Shown here: piece by piece, positions 17,693 to 26,224 of the stretch
How the letters are laid out: each line of letters opens with the position of its first letter
Numbering within the stretch: the stretch's first letter is position 1
DNA from: Mucilaginibacter mallensis
Lineage (GTDB): Bacteria; Bacteroidota; Bacteroidia; Sphingobacteriales; Sphingobacteriaceae
Direction of reading: 5' to 3'
Length of the DNA stretch: 64,000 nt
Assembly: GCF_900105165.1 (NCBI RefSeq)
Contig: NZ_LT629740.1
Span: 3,844,001-3,908,000, forward strand
Program-made: the position numbers and the translations under genes
The notes under the pieces: generated by a model
Told to the model about the DNA's origin: nothing
The model's database searches: none
Seen by the model: only the letters and a program-made list of their open reading frames with translations

Positions 17693-17731
17693 AACAGATC
17701 AGTAAATGCTTGTAACATCCACTGATCTGTT
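17693..17731 (-). terminator. Terminator of the GH110 PUL SusC/SusD transcript
   Basis: AACAGATCAGT (17693-17703) and ACTGATCTGTT (17721-17731) pair perfectly over 11 bp with a 17-base loop. On the minus strand the stem is followed directly by a T-run. Confidence 0.78.
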
Positions 17732-17749
17732 TAATTAATTATGAAACTA

Positions 17750-19411
17750 CTAATTATAACCAGGATTCTGCTTTAATGCCGGGTCATCCTCTAATTCCTT
17801 ACGTGGTATAGGATACAGATTGAAACCTTGCTGCCATGTTCTAACCTGCATGGTATCAACCTTATAAGTAAATGAAGTATTTGCTGATGAAGTTGGGGTA
17901 ATAATTATACCAAGGCCATTTCCATTACCGCTTTGTGCGATGCCCCACCTCCTGAGATCAAAGAAGCGATGGCCTTCAAAGCACAATTCAATTCTTCTTT
18001 CATGGCGAATTTTATTGATCAGGTCAGTTTGCCCGGCTGCAGTTACATCAGGCATGCCAACGCGTTCCCTAATCATATTTACATACGTTAACGCAGTTGC
18101 CGAATTACCCAATTCCGCTTCAGCTTCGGCGTAATTTAAAAGTATTTCACTATAACGGAATGCCACCCATTGGCAAGAGCTGTAAGGTTGGATGTTAAAA
18201 TTGTAGGTATCATCAACCATTTTGTGGATCGTGTATCCGGTTTTTGAAGCATTCCATGGAGATAGGGTACTTTCTTTTGAATCTAAGCCGCCTTCATAAA
18301 ATTGCGCGTTACGCCCCTGGAACGGAGCACCGTTATACAGTACATCAACGCCAAAACGCGGGTCCCTGTTGGCATATGGGTTTGCGGCTTCAGTGGGGTT
18401 ACTCCAACTGAATGCTGAGCCGTCTTTCATATCAAAATCCTCTACCATTTGCTCCAAAACGTTGTAAGCCGAATAGCCATTGTATCCGTTAGGACTTAAA
18501 TCGCGGTACAGCGTATTGTATCTATCTTCATAGTTTGTACCATTATACACCCTCGAAAAAATAACCTCCGGGTTGAAGAAATCAATAAAGATATGGTTGT
18601 AGCTGCTTGCATTACCGTAAAGCGAATAGGTGCCCAAATCCATTACCGCTTTAGCGGCATCTGCTGCGGATTGCCACCTGGTCATATCATTTGTAGTATT
18701 ATATGCGGGACTGGCAGCATACAATAGCAAACGTGATTTTAAAGCAAGCACAGCACCCAAGGTAGCTTTTCCATCATCGGCACTATTTGTATACGTTTTT
18801 GGAAGCACCGCTGCAGCAGCATTGATGTCAGCAAGAATAAAATCCCTGGTTGCATCCCAGGTGGCCCTTGCGTCATTAAAGCTTTTATCATCAACTGTAA
18901 AAACTTTAGTGATCAATGGTACGCCACCAAAGCGTTTTAATAATTCAAAATAACAAAGGGCTCTTAAAAAATGCACCTCACCTTTTAAGTTAGTAAGCTG
19001 CGGACCATAACCTACAGTATCAGCTTGCGTGATGTTTTGAAAGAAAAGGTTTTCCTTTGATATGGTACTGTATAAGGTAGTCCAGTCGTTCAATGTAGAA
19101 CTATAGTTTAATGGAAAAGAGCTGTTTTGGTTATCAGGCGTGGCCAATCCCTGTACATACACATTTTCACTACACCAGTTAAAATTACTGTACAGCTCAT
19201 CTGTTTGTGAGCCCCAGCCGAAGCCGCCATCTTTAAAAGCGTAAACCGACTCTTTATAGACTTCGTTTACATACACCTGTATTAGGTTTGGGTCCGTCCA
19301 AACCGTAGTTGTACTATAACTACTTTGTGGTGTTAGGTCCAATACCTTTTTACATGAAAGATCTGTAAGCAGTACCAGCACCACCCCAACTAACATATAT
19401 ATTTTTTTCAT
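17750..19411 (-). CDS. SusD/RagB-family outer-membrane lipoprotein of the glycan locus
   Basis: 553 aa with lipobox TDLSC (Cys20). It shows the classical RagB/SusD pattern: a DLTPQSSYSTTTVWTDPN start, the TPR region including GEVHFLRALCYFELLKRFGG near 150, SRLLLYAASPAYN near 225, FRYSEILLNYAEAEAELGN near 420, and the closing RHERRIELCFEGHRFFDLRR near 475. It presumably binds the glycan at the cell surface and lids the SusC gated by the gene 11 nt upstream. It differs in subfamily from the SusD-like_2 proteins at 4558, 15833 and 44292. The transcript ends at the hairpin 17693-17731. Confidence 0.94.
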   Translation of the reverse strand: MKKIYMLVGVVLVLLTDLSCKKVLDLTPQSSYSTTTVWTDPNLIQVYVNEVYKESVYAFKDGGFGWGSQTDELYSNFNWCSENVYVQGLATPDNQNSSFPLNYSSTLNDWTTLYSTISKENLFFQNITQADTVGYGPQLTNLKGEVHFLRALCYFELLKRFGGVPLITKVFTVDDKSFNDARATWDATRDFILADINAAAAVLPKTYTNSADDGKATLGAVLALKSRLLLYAASPAYNTTNDMTRWQSAADAAKAVMDLGTYSLYGNASSYNHIFIDFFNPEVIFSRVYNGTNYEDRYNTLYRDLSPNGYNGYSAYNVLEQMVEDFDMKDGSAFSWSNPTEAANPYANRDPRFGVDVLYNGAPFQGRNAQFYEGGLDSKESTLSPWNASKTGYTIHKMVDDTYNFNIQPYSSCQWVAFRYSEILLNYAEAEAELGNSATALTYVNMIRERVGMPDVTAAGQTDLINKIRHERRIELCFEGHRFFDLRRWGIAQSGNGNGLGIIITPTSSANTSFTYKVDTMQVRTWQQGFNLYPIPRKELEDDPALKQNPGYN

Positions 19412-19422
19412 GACTTTCTTTA

Positions 19423-22400
19423 TTAAAATTTAATGTTTGCTCCAAGATTGATGACTCTCTGCTGCGGGTAATAGCGTCCGTTTATCGAATTATTGCTATA
19501 AGCCGCCTCGGGATCAAATGATGGCCCGAGTGAATCAAAAGTAAGCAGGTTATTTCCGCTGACGTATATCCTTAGCGACTGTACACTGATACTCTTTAAC
19601 AGCGAACTGGCAAAGGTGTAGCCTACTTCGAGGTTTTTTAACCGCAGATAGGCATCATTTTTCAACCAAAATGTTGATGCATAAGTATTTGAGCCGTAAG
19701 TCGCATTCGTTGGCCCGTTAAATGTGCGCGGATAGGTATTATCACCCGGCTGTAGCCAGCGTCCGGTAAAAAACTGTTCCGCCATATTCAGGCCACCCGG
19801 CTGCACCAAAACTTCGGCGCGTGCCTGCCCCTGGAAGAAAATAGTAAAATCCCAGTTTTTCCAGTTACCGCCAAGGGTTGTGCCGAACATGATCTGTGGA
19901 GTTGGTGATAACGTTGTTCTTACTTCATCCAGCGCGTTGATTTGCCCGTCGCCGTTCACGTCAACATACTTGATATCACCAGGACCAGATCCATTTGGAT
20001 GCGGGCTGGCATTTACCTGGGCTTGTGTTTGGTAAAGCCCATCTGCCTTATAAAGTAACCAGGAATCAATTGGGTACCCGGTTTTTTGCTGATAGCTCGG
20101 TACATTAGCCGGCTCATCCTCATACAGTACTTTATTAACCGCATAGGTCATGTTACCGTTTATGTGATAGTTAAAATTCCCGATTTTATTGCGATAGCCA
20201 AGGTCAAGTTCAATACCCTGGTTCTGTACCCTACCCAAATTTTCATCAGGAAGGCTTATACCAGCATAATCAGGTGTTGACAGGGTTGGCGGTACCAGGA
20301 TATCATAACGAATCTCATGAAATACATCTACTGAAGCAGTCAGTGCATGCCATAGCTCAGCATCGATACCGATATTCAGCATTTTTGATCTTTCCCAGGT
20401 AATATTCAGGTTTGGCGTTGCTCCGGGAGTTAAACCTGACTGTTGCGTAGCATTAGGGCCATAATAATAGCCATTCCCCTGGCCGGTGGCTAAAGTATAT
20501 GTTTGCAAATACTGAAAAGGAGATGCAACCACATCATTCCCGGTCAATCCGTATGAAGCTCTAAGTTTGAGATTGTCAACAATTGAATTTGGATCCCAGA
20601 ATTTTTCCTGCGAAATTCTCCATGCTGCTGATACAGATGGAAAGAACCCGAAACGTTTTCCTGCCGGGAAATTTGATGATCCGTCATAACGCATATTATA
20701 ATCAATGATATAGCGATCATCATAGTTATACGAAATCCTGCTGATATAATCCTGACGGGCAAACTGCGTAGTCACTGAATTATTTGTTTCACCCTGAGCA
20801 CTACCTGCTGATAGTTCAGTTACATTATTGCTCAGAAAGCCGGTACGGTAAGCATCAAGTTCGGTATAGGTTTGTTGTTCCTGCTCGTAAGCCACAAACG
20901 CGCTTACAGCACTTTTGCCGAATTTATGATCATAACCCAACTGTAAATGAACCAGTTTGTTAATTTGTTTCGTATTCTCTAAAGTAAGGCTTCCCGGTAC
21001 GGTTGAAGTATATTCATCATATTGTTGTGTTGTACTATTATAACTATAAGCCGGCGGCGGTATAGCATTAAAGCCTTTAAACTGGTTCCAGTTATCATCG
21101 TAAGCAAAGTAACCATCCAGGTGCAGGCCCGACGTAATTTTTGGCAGCGCCCAGCTAAACGATGTTTTAGTTTGCAGGAAATCATAGTTATCATGCGTAT
21201 AGCCAAGGTCGCCATTTAACACGTAAACCATACTATTGCCGGGCCCACCGCCTATACCAACACCAACTTTACCGTTTGGATAAACTGGTACCAAATAAGG
21301 ATAATCGCTCCAAAGCTGATTGAAGATACCGTTGGCATCATAACCGGGAGCCTCGCCATTTTTATATTCATCACGAAATAACACATCAACACCAATTTTA
21401 AAGTTGTTGGTTGCCTGTATATCAAGATTAACCCTGCCGTTATCATTATTATAATAATCGGTTCCACTTTTATACATGCTGTTTTGGTGAAGGTCCTGGC
21501 CTGATATGAAGTATTTTATCTTATCGGTACCACCACTTAATGACAATACATTATTAGTTTGGGGCGTCCAGGTTTTCATAAGCGCGCTCCACCAATCTGT
21601 ATTAGGATGACCGAGCGGATCTGATCCGTCCTTGTATGCCTGAATATCTGCGGCAGTATACTGCGGTTTCTGCCCTATTAAATTGTCATATTCATTAACA
21701 GATTGCGCATATTGCCACGAGCTCAGCATTTGAGGCACCCTTGTAGGTTGTGTAAGTGCATAATTTGAAGTAAAGGATAAAACGGGCTTGCCGGCCTTAC
21801 CTCTTTTAGTGGTGATTAATATAACGCCATTGGCTGCCCGCGCGCCATAAATAGCAGCTGACGCGTCCTTTAATACGGTAAAGGATTCGATGTCACCCGG
21901 ATCCAGGCGATTGAAGCTACGGTCGGGAACACCATCTACTACTATCAGTGGCGTCGTATTTGAACCGCCGCCTAAGGTACCTTTTCCCCTGATGAGGATA
22001 GTAGCATCATCGGCACCAGGTTCTCCGCTGTTCGTATTTACGATCAACCCAGGTACTGCGCCCGCGATAGCATTGGATAAGTTAGCTACAGGCGATTTTT
22101 CCAGTTCGTCGCCCTTAATTGAGCTTACGGCACCCGTTACATTGGCTTTTTGCCGGGTACCGTAACCGATAACTACAACTTCACCAAGCGTACCTGATTT
22201 TTTATCTACCGCTAATATAACGTCGCCGCCCGAGCCGGCTGTTACCTCTAATGTCTTGCGGTCATAGCCGATATAGGAAAAAACAAGCGTTGCCCCATTG
22301 GAAGCACTGATCTTATAAAATCCGTCCTGGTCGGTCGTAGTTCCTTGTGAGGTACCCTGGAGTAATACACTCACTCCGGGCAGTGGCTGCCCGTGTTCAT

Positions 22401-22515
22401 CTGTAATGTGCCCACTGATGCTTCTGGACACTTGAGAAAAAGCCTGTAAAGTACAAAGCAGCAAAAAGCAGCTAAGCAATAACAAGCCCAATTTTGGTGG
22501 TACTTTTCTTTTCAT
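19423..22515 (-). CDS. SusC/RagA-type TonB-dependent receptor of the glycan locus
   Basis: 1030 aa. Signal peptide 1-28 (ends LQAFSQ). The carboxypeptidase-regulatory-like domain is at about 33-115 (QPLPGVSVLLQGTSQGTTTD; FSYIGYD). The SusC linker VIGYGTRQKANVTGAVSSI is near 125. The plug has PLIVVDGVPDRSFNRLDPGD then IESFTVLKDASAAIYGARAA. The barrel ends RVINLGANIKF. There is no STN domain, so control is probably through the GntR-type regulator and the ATAGACCAGA site 31 bp upstream of the start (22546-22555). Confidence 0.94.
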   Translation of the reverse strand: MKRKVPPKLGLLLLSCFLLLCTLQAFSQVSRSISGHITDEHGQPLPGVSVLLQGTSQGTTTDQDGFYKISASNGATLVFSYIGYDRKTLEVTAGSGGDVILAVDKKSGTLGEVVVIGYGTRQKANVTGAVSSIKGDELEKSPVANLSNAIAGAVPGLIVNTNSGEPGADDATILIRGKGTLGGGSNTTPLIVVDGVPDRSFNRLDPGDIESFTVLKDASAAIYGARAANGVILITTKRGKAGKPVLSFTSNYALTQPTRVPQMLSSWQYAQSVNEYDNLIGQKPQYTAADIQAYKDGSDPLGHPNTDWWSALMKTWTPQTNNVLSLSGGTDKIKYFISGQDLHQNSMYKSGTDYYNNDNGRVNLDIQATNNFKIGVDVLFRDEYKNGEAPGYDANGIFNQLWSDYPYLVPVYPNGKVGVGIGGGPGNSMVYVLNGDLGYTHDNYDFLQTKTSFSWALPKITSGLHLDGYFAYDDNWNQFKGFNAIPPPAYSYNSTTQQYDEYTSTVPGSLTLENTKQINKLVHLQLGYDHKFGKSAVSAFVAYEQEQQTYTELDAYRTGFLSNNVTELSAGSAQGETNNSVTTQFARQDYISRISYNYDDRYIIDYNMRYDGSSNFPAGKRFGFFPSVSAAWRISQEKFWDPNSIVDNLKLRASYGLTGNDVVASPFQYLQTYTLATGQGNGYYYGPNATQQSGLTPGATPNLNITWERSKMLNIGIDAELWHALTASVDVFHEIRYDILVPPTLSTPDYAGISLPDENLGRVQNQGIELDLGYRNKIGNFNYHINGNMTYAVNKVLYEDEPANVPSYQQKTGYPIDSWLLYKADGLYQTQAQVNASPHPNGSGPGDIKYVDVNGDGQINALDEVRTTLSPTPQIMFGTTLGGNWKNWDFTIFFQGQARAEVLVQPGGLNMAEQFFTGRWLQPGDNTYPRTFNGPTNATYGSNTYASTFWLKNDAYLRLKNLEVGYTFASSLLKSISVQSLRIYVSGNNLLTFDSLGPSFDPEAAYSNNSINGRYYPQQRVINLGANIKF

Positions 22516-22842
22516 AATTGGTTGGTTTAAATTAGGTTATTCTAGTCTGGTCTATTATTATTGTAAAAGTAGTAACATTATCGATACATCCAAATTCTTT
22601 TGTTGAAAAAAAAATAAAATTATTTGTATCAGCCTGGAATAAACTATTGGTTGAATTAATTTTACTGCATGTAAAATTTCGTTAACGTTTTTTTACAATC
22701 TTTTCTATGGTTCCACCGAAATGACTGGTCCACAGTACAATAAGCTATGACTAAGTAGCGATACTAAATTTTACGGCACGCCATCTGGGTAAGGAAATAT
22801 TTCTTCATATTCCTTTTACTGGCATTACCGGTTATGTGAAAT
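22516..22842. other. Intergenic region upstream of the glycan SusC
   Basis: 327 bases between two minus-strand genes with no gene visible. The candidate operator at 22546-22555 lies at its left end, next to the SusC start. No obvious terminator was found for the GH110 gene. Confidence 0.6.
22546..22555 (-). promoter_or_regulatory. Candidate PUL operator (site A), upstream of SusC
   Basis: Read towards SusC the site is ATAGACCAGA, followed at a 10-base period by AGAATA. It matches sites at 28310-28319, 28675-28684 and 36969-36978 in sequence and in orientation relative to the downstream gene. It lies 31 bp before the ATG, so it would overlap the transcript start or leader. Confidence 0.5.
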
Positions 22843-24705
22843 TTATTGGGGACAGTTTAAAGTATCCGTCGGTCTGATTTTATTTTTTCCTGTGGAAGTA
22901 CCTGAACAATCATAAAAACTGATGCAACTATCGATGCCATAGTTTTTATTCATAAAGATCTTATTTGCAGTAAAACTGATATTATTGGTGCTTTTTGCAG
23001 TTAGCGCCATCCTATCCCTCAAATAAAAGGTGTTATTTAAGATCATTATATTTTTATGTACGGCACCCGGACCCGGTTGGACGTTTTCAGGATGGATATT
23101 GATAACCGGTTCACCACAATCCAGAAATATGTTGTTATCAATTTTAAGATCAGTAACTTCTCCGGATTCATACCAGCTTGCGGCATCGTCCGAAACCAGC
23201 ACACCACTCATATAAGTATGGTTTATAACATTATCTTTTATAACAGACCTGCGCCGGGTAGTGATTAGTATACCCCGTGTTGGTATACGAGTGATCGTAT
23301 CGTTATGAATCCAGACTTTGGGTGTGTAGGTCATGTTTTCTACTACATTGTTTATGATATTTTGAGGAACAGGCTCTTTGAGGATCAATGCCATATTTTT
23401 ATCATTAAGCATTTTAACTGAGATAACCCTGTTTACAGCAAAAGATTGCAGCGTTGAAGGATTGATGAAACTGATACTATCACCCTTCATGAATGCCTTG
23501 AAGCCAAAGGTCTGCCCCTGCATAAAGCGAACTGTTATTCGATGAGGATTCGGATTTTCAACGACTTTTAGAAAAGTTCCGTGGATGTTGATCGCGTCAT
23601 CATTTGAGGCTGATAAATAACTATTTTTTATTTCAATCAAGCCGCTGCATCCCGAGAAGTGAAGAATATCAGCCCAGGCCGCACAGGTACGCCCGGATTT
23701 TTCATCAGGTCTTACACTTAGATGGTCCATCTTTATATTTTTACAAAATTGGCTAACTACCCCCATTCCGTGCATAAAATAGATACGTACATGGTCCATA
23801 ACAATATTCTTGCTATAGGCAAAGAATATACCTGCACAATCGCGAAGTACGTTGCGGTTTTGATAAATTAAACCAGTGGTAAAACCCGGGTTAGTTTTAA
23901 AATAGAGCCGCAATTTATTCTTTCCCAAAACAACACAGCGAATATTATTAAACTGGATGCCTTGACGATAAACATAATCAGCATCATATACCTGCCAGTA
24001 ACTATCCGGCCGGTATGACCATCCTTCACCCAGCCACGTTAATAAACTATCCTTTACAGTATACCAGGAATCCGGATGCACCATAACATCAGCAAAGCCC
24101 GGCTGTACATCTACCACTTTTATTTCGGAAACTGTAGGCCGGTTATAGTTATAACTGATGCCGTGTAATACAACGTTTTCAGATTGGTTAACGCAGGTTT
24201 CAATGGCCTTCCCATGCAGGATAATATTTGCCCCCACGGCGTTAACATTTAAAAAGCGGCAATCAGCCAAATAAATCGCAATTGCTTTTGGCTCATCAGG
24301 GGTATCATTAGTATTGGAAATTGCAAGTAACCTTTTATAAAAATTATCCGGGTAAAAATTATAATTACCGGGTGCAAATTGTATAACAACAGGTGCTTTG
24401 GCTGTTCCTCTGGCAACAGCAAGCAATGATTCATGGAATGCCCCCGGCGATAAGATATTTACTTTGTCCCCTGCTGATAAAATAATCTGATTAACAGGAT
24501 TAAAAGTCTTCCAGGCCTGTTTGATACTTAAACCGGAATTTTGATCAGCTCCTTTTTGGGGGTCGATATAATAGGTAACATTTTCAGAAGCATGCTTACG
24601 CTGATTAATAGATAGATAGCCGATACGACTAGATTGTGCAATAGCTTGAACAGACAATAAAAGAAACAGACCAATGCATACTATAATTAAATAAAGCCTC
24701 TTCAT
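22843..24705 (-). CDS. GH110-like alpha-1,3-galactosidase
   Basis: 620 aa from the ATG at 24705, which gives the signal peptide KRLYLIIVCIGLFLLLSVQA; an in-frame ATG at 24726 is less likely. The mature protein is a right-handed parallel beta-helix. GH110 landmarks: GNYNFYPDNFYKRLLAISN near 120, RPTVSEIKVVDV near 195, LTWLGEGWSY near 230, HGMGVVSQFCKNIKMDHLSV near 320, GRTCAAWADILHFSGCSGLI near 345, and SNDDAINIHGTFL near 380. The last two match the GH110 patterns ADxxHFxxCxGL and DDxxNxHG, whose acidic residues include the catalytic ones. Known GH110 enzymes invert and remove terminal alpha-1,3-linked galactose (blood group B or linear alpha-Gal). Linkage preference cannot be read here. It probably works in the periplasm. 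Confidence 0.85.
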   Translation of the reverse strand: MKRLYLIIVCIGLFLLLSVQAIAQSSRIGYLSINQRKHASENVTYYIDPQKGADQNSGLSIKQAWKTFNPVNQIILSAGDKVNILSPGAFHESLLAVARGTAKAPVVIQFAPGNYNFYPDNFYKRLLAISNTNDTPDEPKAIAIYLADCRFLNVNAVGANIILHGKAIETCVNQSENVVLHGISYNYNRPTVSEIKVVDVQPGFADVMVHPDSWYTVKDSLLTWLGEGWSYRPDSYWQVYDADYVYRQGIQFNNIRCVVLGKNKLRLYFKTNPGFTTGLIYQNRNVLRDCAGIFFAYSKNIVMDHVRIYFMHGMGVVSQFCKNIKMDHLSVRPDEKSGRTCAAWADILHFSGCSGLIEIKNSYLSASNDDAINIHGTFLKVVENPNPHRITVRFMQGQTFGFKAFMKGDSISFINPSTLQSFAVNRVISVKMLNDKNMALILKEPVPQNIINNVVENMTYTPKVWIHNDTITRIPTRGILITTRRRSVIKDNVINHTYMSGVLVSDDAASWYESGEVTDLKIDNNIFLDCGEPVINIHPENVQPGPGAVHKNIMILNNTFYLRDRMALTAKSTNNISFTANKIFMNKNYGIDSCISFYDCSGTSTGKNKIRPTDTLNCPQ

Positions 24706-24765
24706 TTTTGTAATATTCAAGCTCATTCACTAACTCTTTTAACTAATACTAACCGATTGCCTATT

Positions 24766-26202
24766 TTATTTCACCAAAGCTGTTATTTTTTGTCCAGCTT
24801 TCAAACTTACATTGGCATAAGAAAATTGGTTACCCAGCCAATTCTTTTCGTGAGTGGCTTTAAGTCGCTTTCCATCAATAAATATAGAAGCGTAATTACC
24901 TGCAAATTTAGGTCTCCATTGAATAGCTATTTTGCCAACATTGGTAATAGTTGAGGTCTTTCTGTCTTTATGTGTCAGATCAATGGTCGTATGGAGTACA
25001 GGTACTGACATAAGGGTAGAACTAATATCGGCTGTATTTCGATACAGGGTAGTTAGCCGGTTAACGCGCGCATCAGCAGAAATACCCATCAAACCTTCGG
25101 TAAAACCCTTGATCACCCCAAAGGAAACTTCCGGGTACTCTCTTCTATCCGTTTTAGGATCGGTTAATTTCAGCATGTAGTTATAAGCTTGATCCGGGTA
25201 TCCGTTGACATATAGAATATAGGGGAAATAGGAAAGATTCTCTATGTTCCAATTATTGTTAAGTAAATGCTGAATTGTTTTCTGTTTTCTTACCGGATCC
25301 TTTATCGCGTCAAACCACAGTAGGAAAGTTTCACCTTCCGTTTTACCAAACTTGTTGTCACTGGTAAAATAAGTATAATAGAGCTGATCATTTTCATCCC
25401 ACCATTTAGAATCCAATGCCTGGCGGTATTTTTCTGCATTCTTTAAAACTGCCAATGCCTTCATATTTTCACCGTTGACTTTCAAAATTTCAGCATAAGA
25501 AAGCAGGCCCCTGTAAATGGCGGCGATCAGATCAGCGCCCATTTTTATATTCTGAACCCCTTCTGAATACGAAGGAAGACCACGGCATCGTTTCTTGGCA
25601 TCCTCCGAATCGTAAGGCAGGGTAACATTAGGGTGTGCTGGCCTTGTGAGTAACGAATCCGGCTCTAATATCCATGTCTTTATATATTCATTGGCAGTCT
25701 TTTCATAAAAATTCTTAAAGGCAGCGCCTTTAATATACTCCTGGTCACCTGTCCATAAATATAAATTCCAGCAGGCGTTCATTATGTCAAAATTCGCATT
25801 CAGGTTAAACCAAAAATGCTTGTCATCCTTGTAATCTTCAGGAGCCGGTTTACCGAAGTGGTTAATTTCCCAGTAGGTACACCAGTCCTTGTTTGCAGAT
25901 ATATTTTTGACAAAGAGGGTGAGCATGTTTTTATTTTCTTTATCCAGGCCAAGCACCTCTGCACCTATACTCTGATGTGAGACATCGCGCATGCAAAAAG
26001 CAAAACGTGGCGGCAATGCTGATTCATACCAGGGGCCTACCGGATCGCCCGGCTTTCCTTTATAATGTAAAGCCATAACTTTTGCCCGCTGAAATGCGGT
26101 CTGTAAAGCTGTATCGGCAGATTTAAATTGCAAATTATTGTTCTGCGCATACACCAACCCGCAGGAGATGATTAAAACCAGTGTTAATATAAATTTTCTC
26201 AT
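24766..26202 (-). CDS. Secreted six-hairpin (alpha/alpha)6 glycosidase-like protein, family not recognised
   Basis: 478 aa from Met at 26202, chosen because it gives the signal peptide RKFILTLVLIISCGLVYAQ; the open frame goes up to 26259 but would overlap the upstream stop. The body is alpha-helical with repeated aromatic and acidic loops: PPRFAFCMRDVSHQSIGAEV near 65, HFWFNLNANFDIMNACWNLY near 125, PSYSEGVQNIKMGADLIAAI near 205, WWDENDQLYYTYF near 265, and EVSFGVIKGFTEGLMGISAD near 355. The CMRDVSHQ stretch recalls the WLRDS motif of GH125-type six-hairpin enzymes, but I cannot assign a CAZy family. A short beta-sandwich follows residue 400. It lies 22 nt after the next glycosidase-like gene, so the two are co-transcribed. 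Confidence 0.7.
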   Translation of the reverse strand: MRKFILTLVLIISCGLVYAQNNNLQFKSADTALQTAFQRAKVMALHYKGKPGDPVGPWYESALPPRFAFCMRDVSHQSIGAEVLGLDKENKNMLTLFVKNISANKDWCTYWEINHFGKPAPEDYKDDKHFWFNLNANFDIMNACWNLYLWTGDQEYIKGAAFKNFYEKTANEYIKTWILEPDSLLTRPAHPNVTLPYDSEDAKKRCRGLPSYSEGVQNIKMGADLIAAIYRGLLSYAEILKVNGENMKALAVLKNAEKYRQALDSKWWDENDQLYYTYFTSDNKFGKTEGETFLLWFDAIKDPVRKQKTIQHLLNNNWNIENLSYFPYILYVNGYPDQAYNYMLKLTDPKTDRREYPEVSFGVIKGFTEGLMGISADARVNRLTTLYRNTADISSTLMSVPVLHTTIDLTHKDRKTSTITNVGKIAIQWRPKFAGNYASIFIDGKRLKATHEKNWLGNQFSYANVSLKAGQKITALVK

Positions 26203-26224
26203 AGTTGCTCTATTCATCATATAA

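Larger units (their letters stand above)
17309..17749. other. Spacer holding two terminators and an Lrp/AsnC remnant
   Basis: This 441-base convergent spacer contains the plus-strand terminator 17329-17362, the Lrp/AsnC fragment 17432-17667 and the minus-strand terminator 17693-17731. Nothing else is recognisable. Confidence 0.65.

Noticed and set aside
24757..24954. 65-codon plus-strand ORF
   Set aside because: Antisense shadow of the six-hairpin protein gene at 24766-26202.
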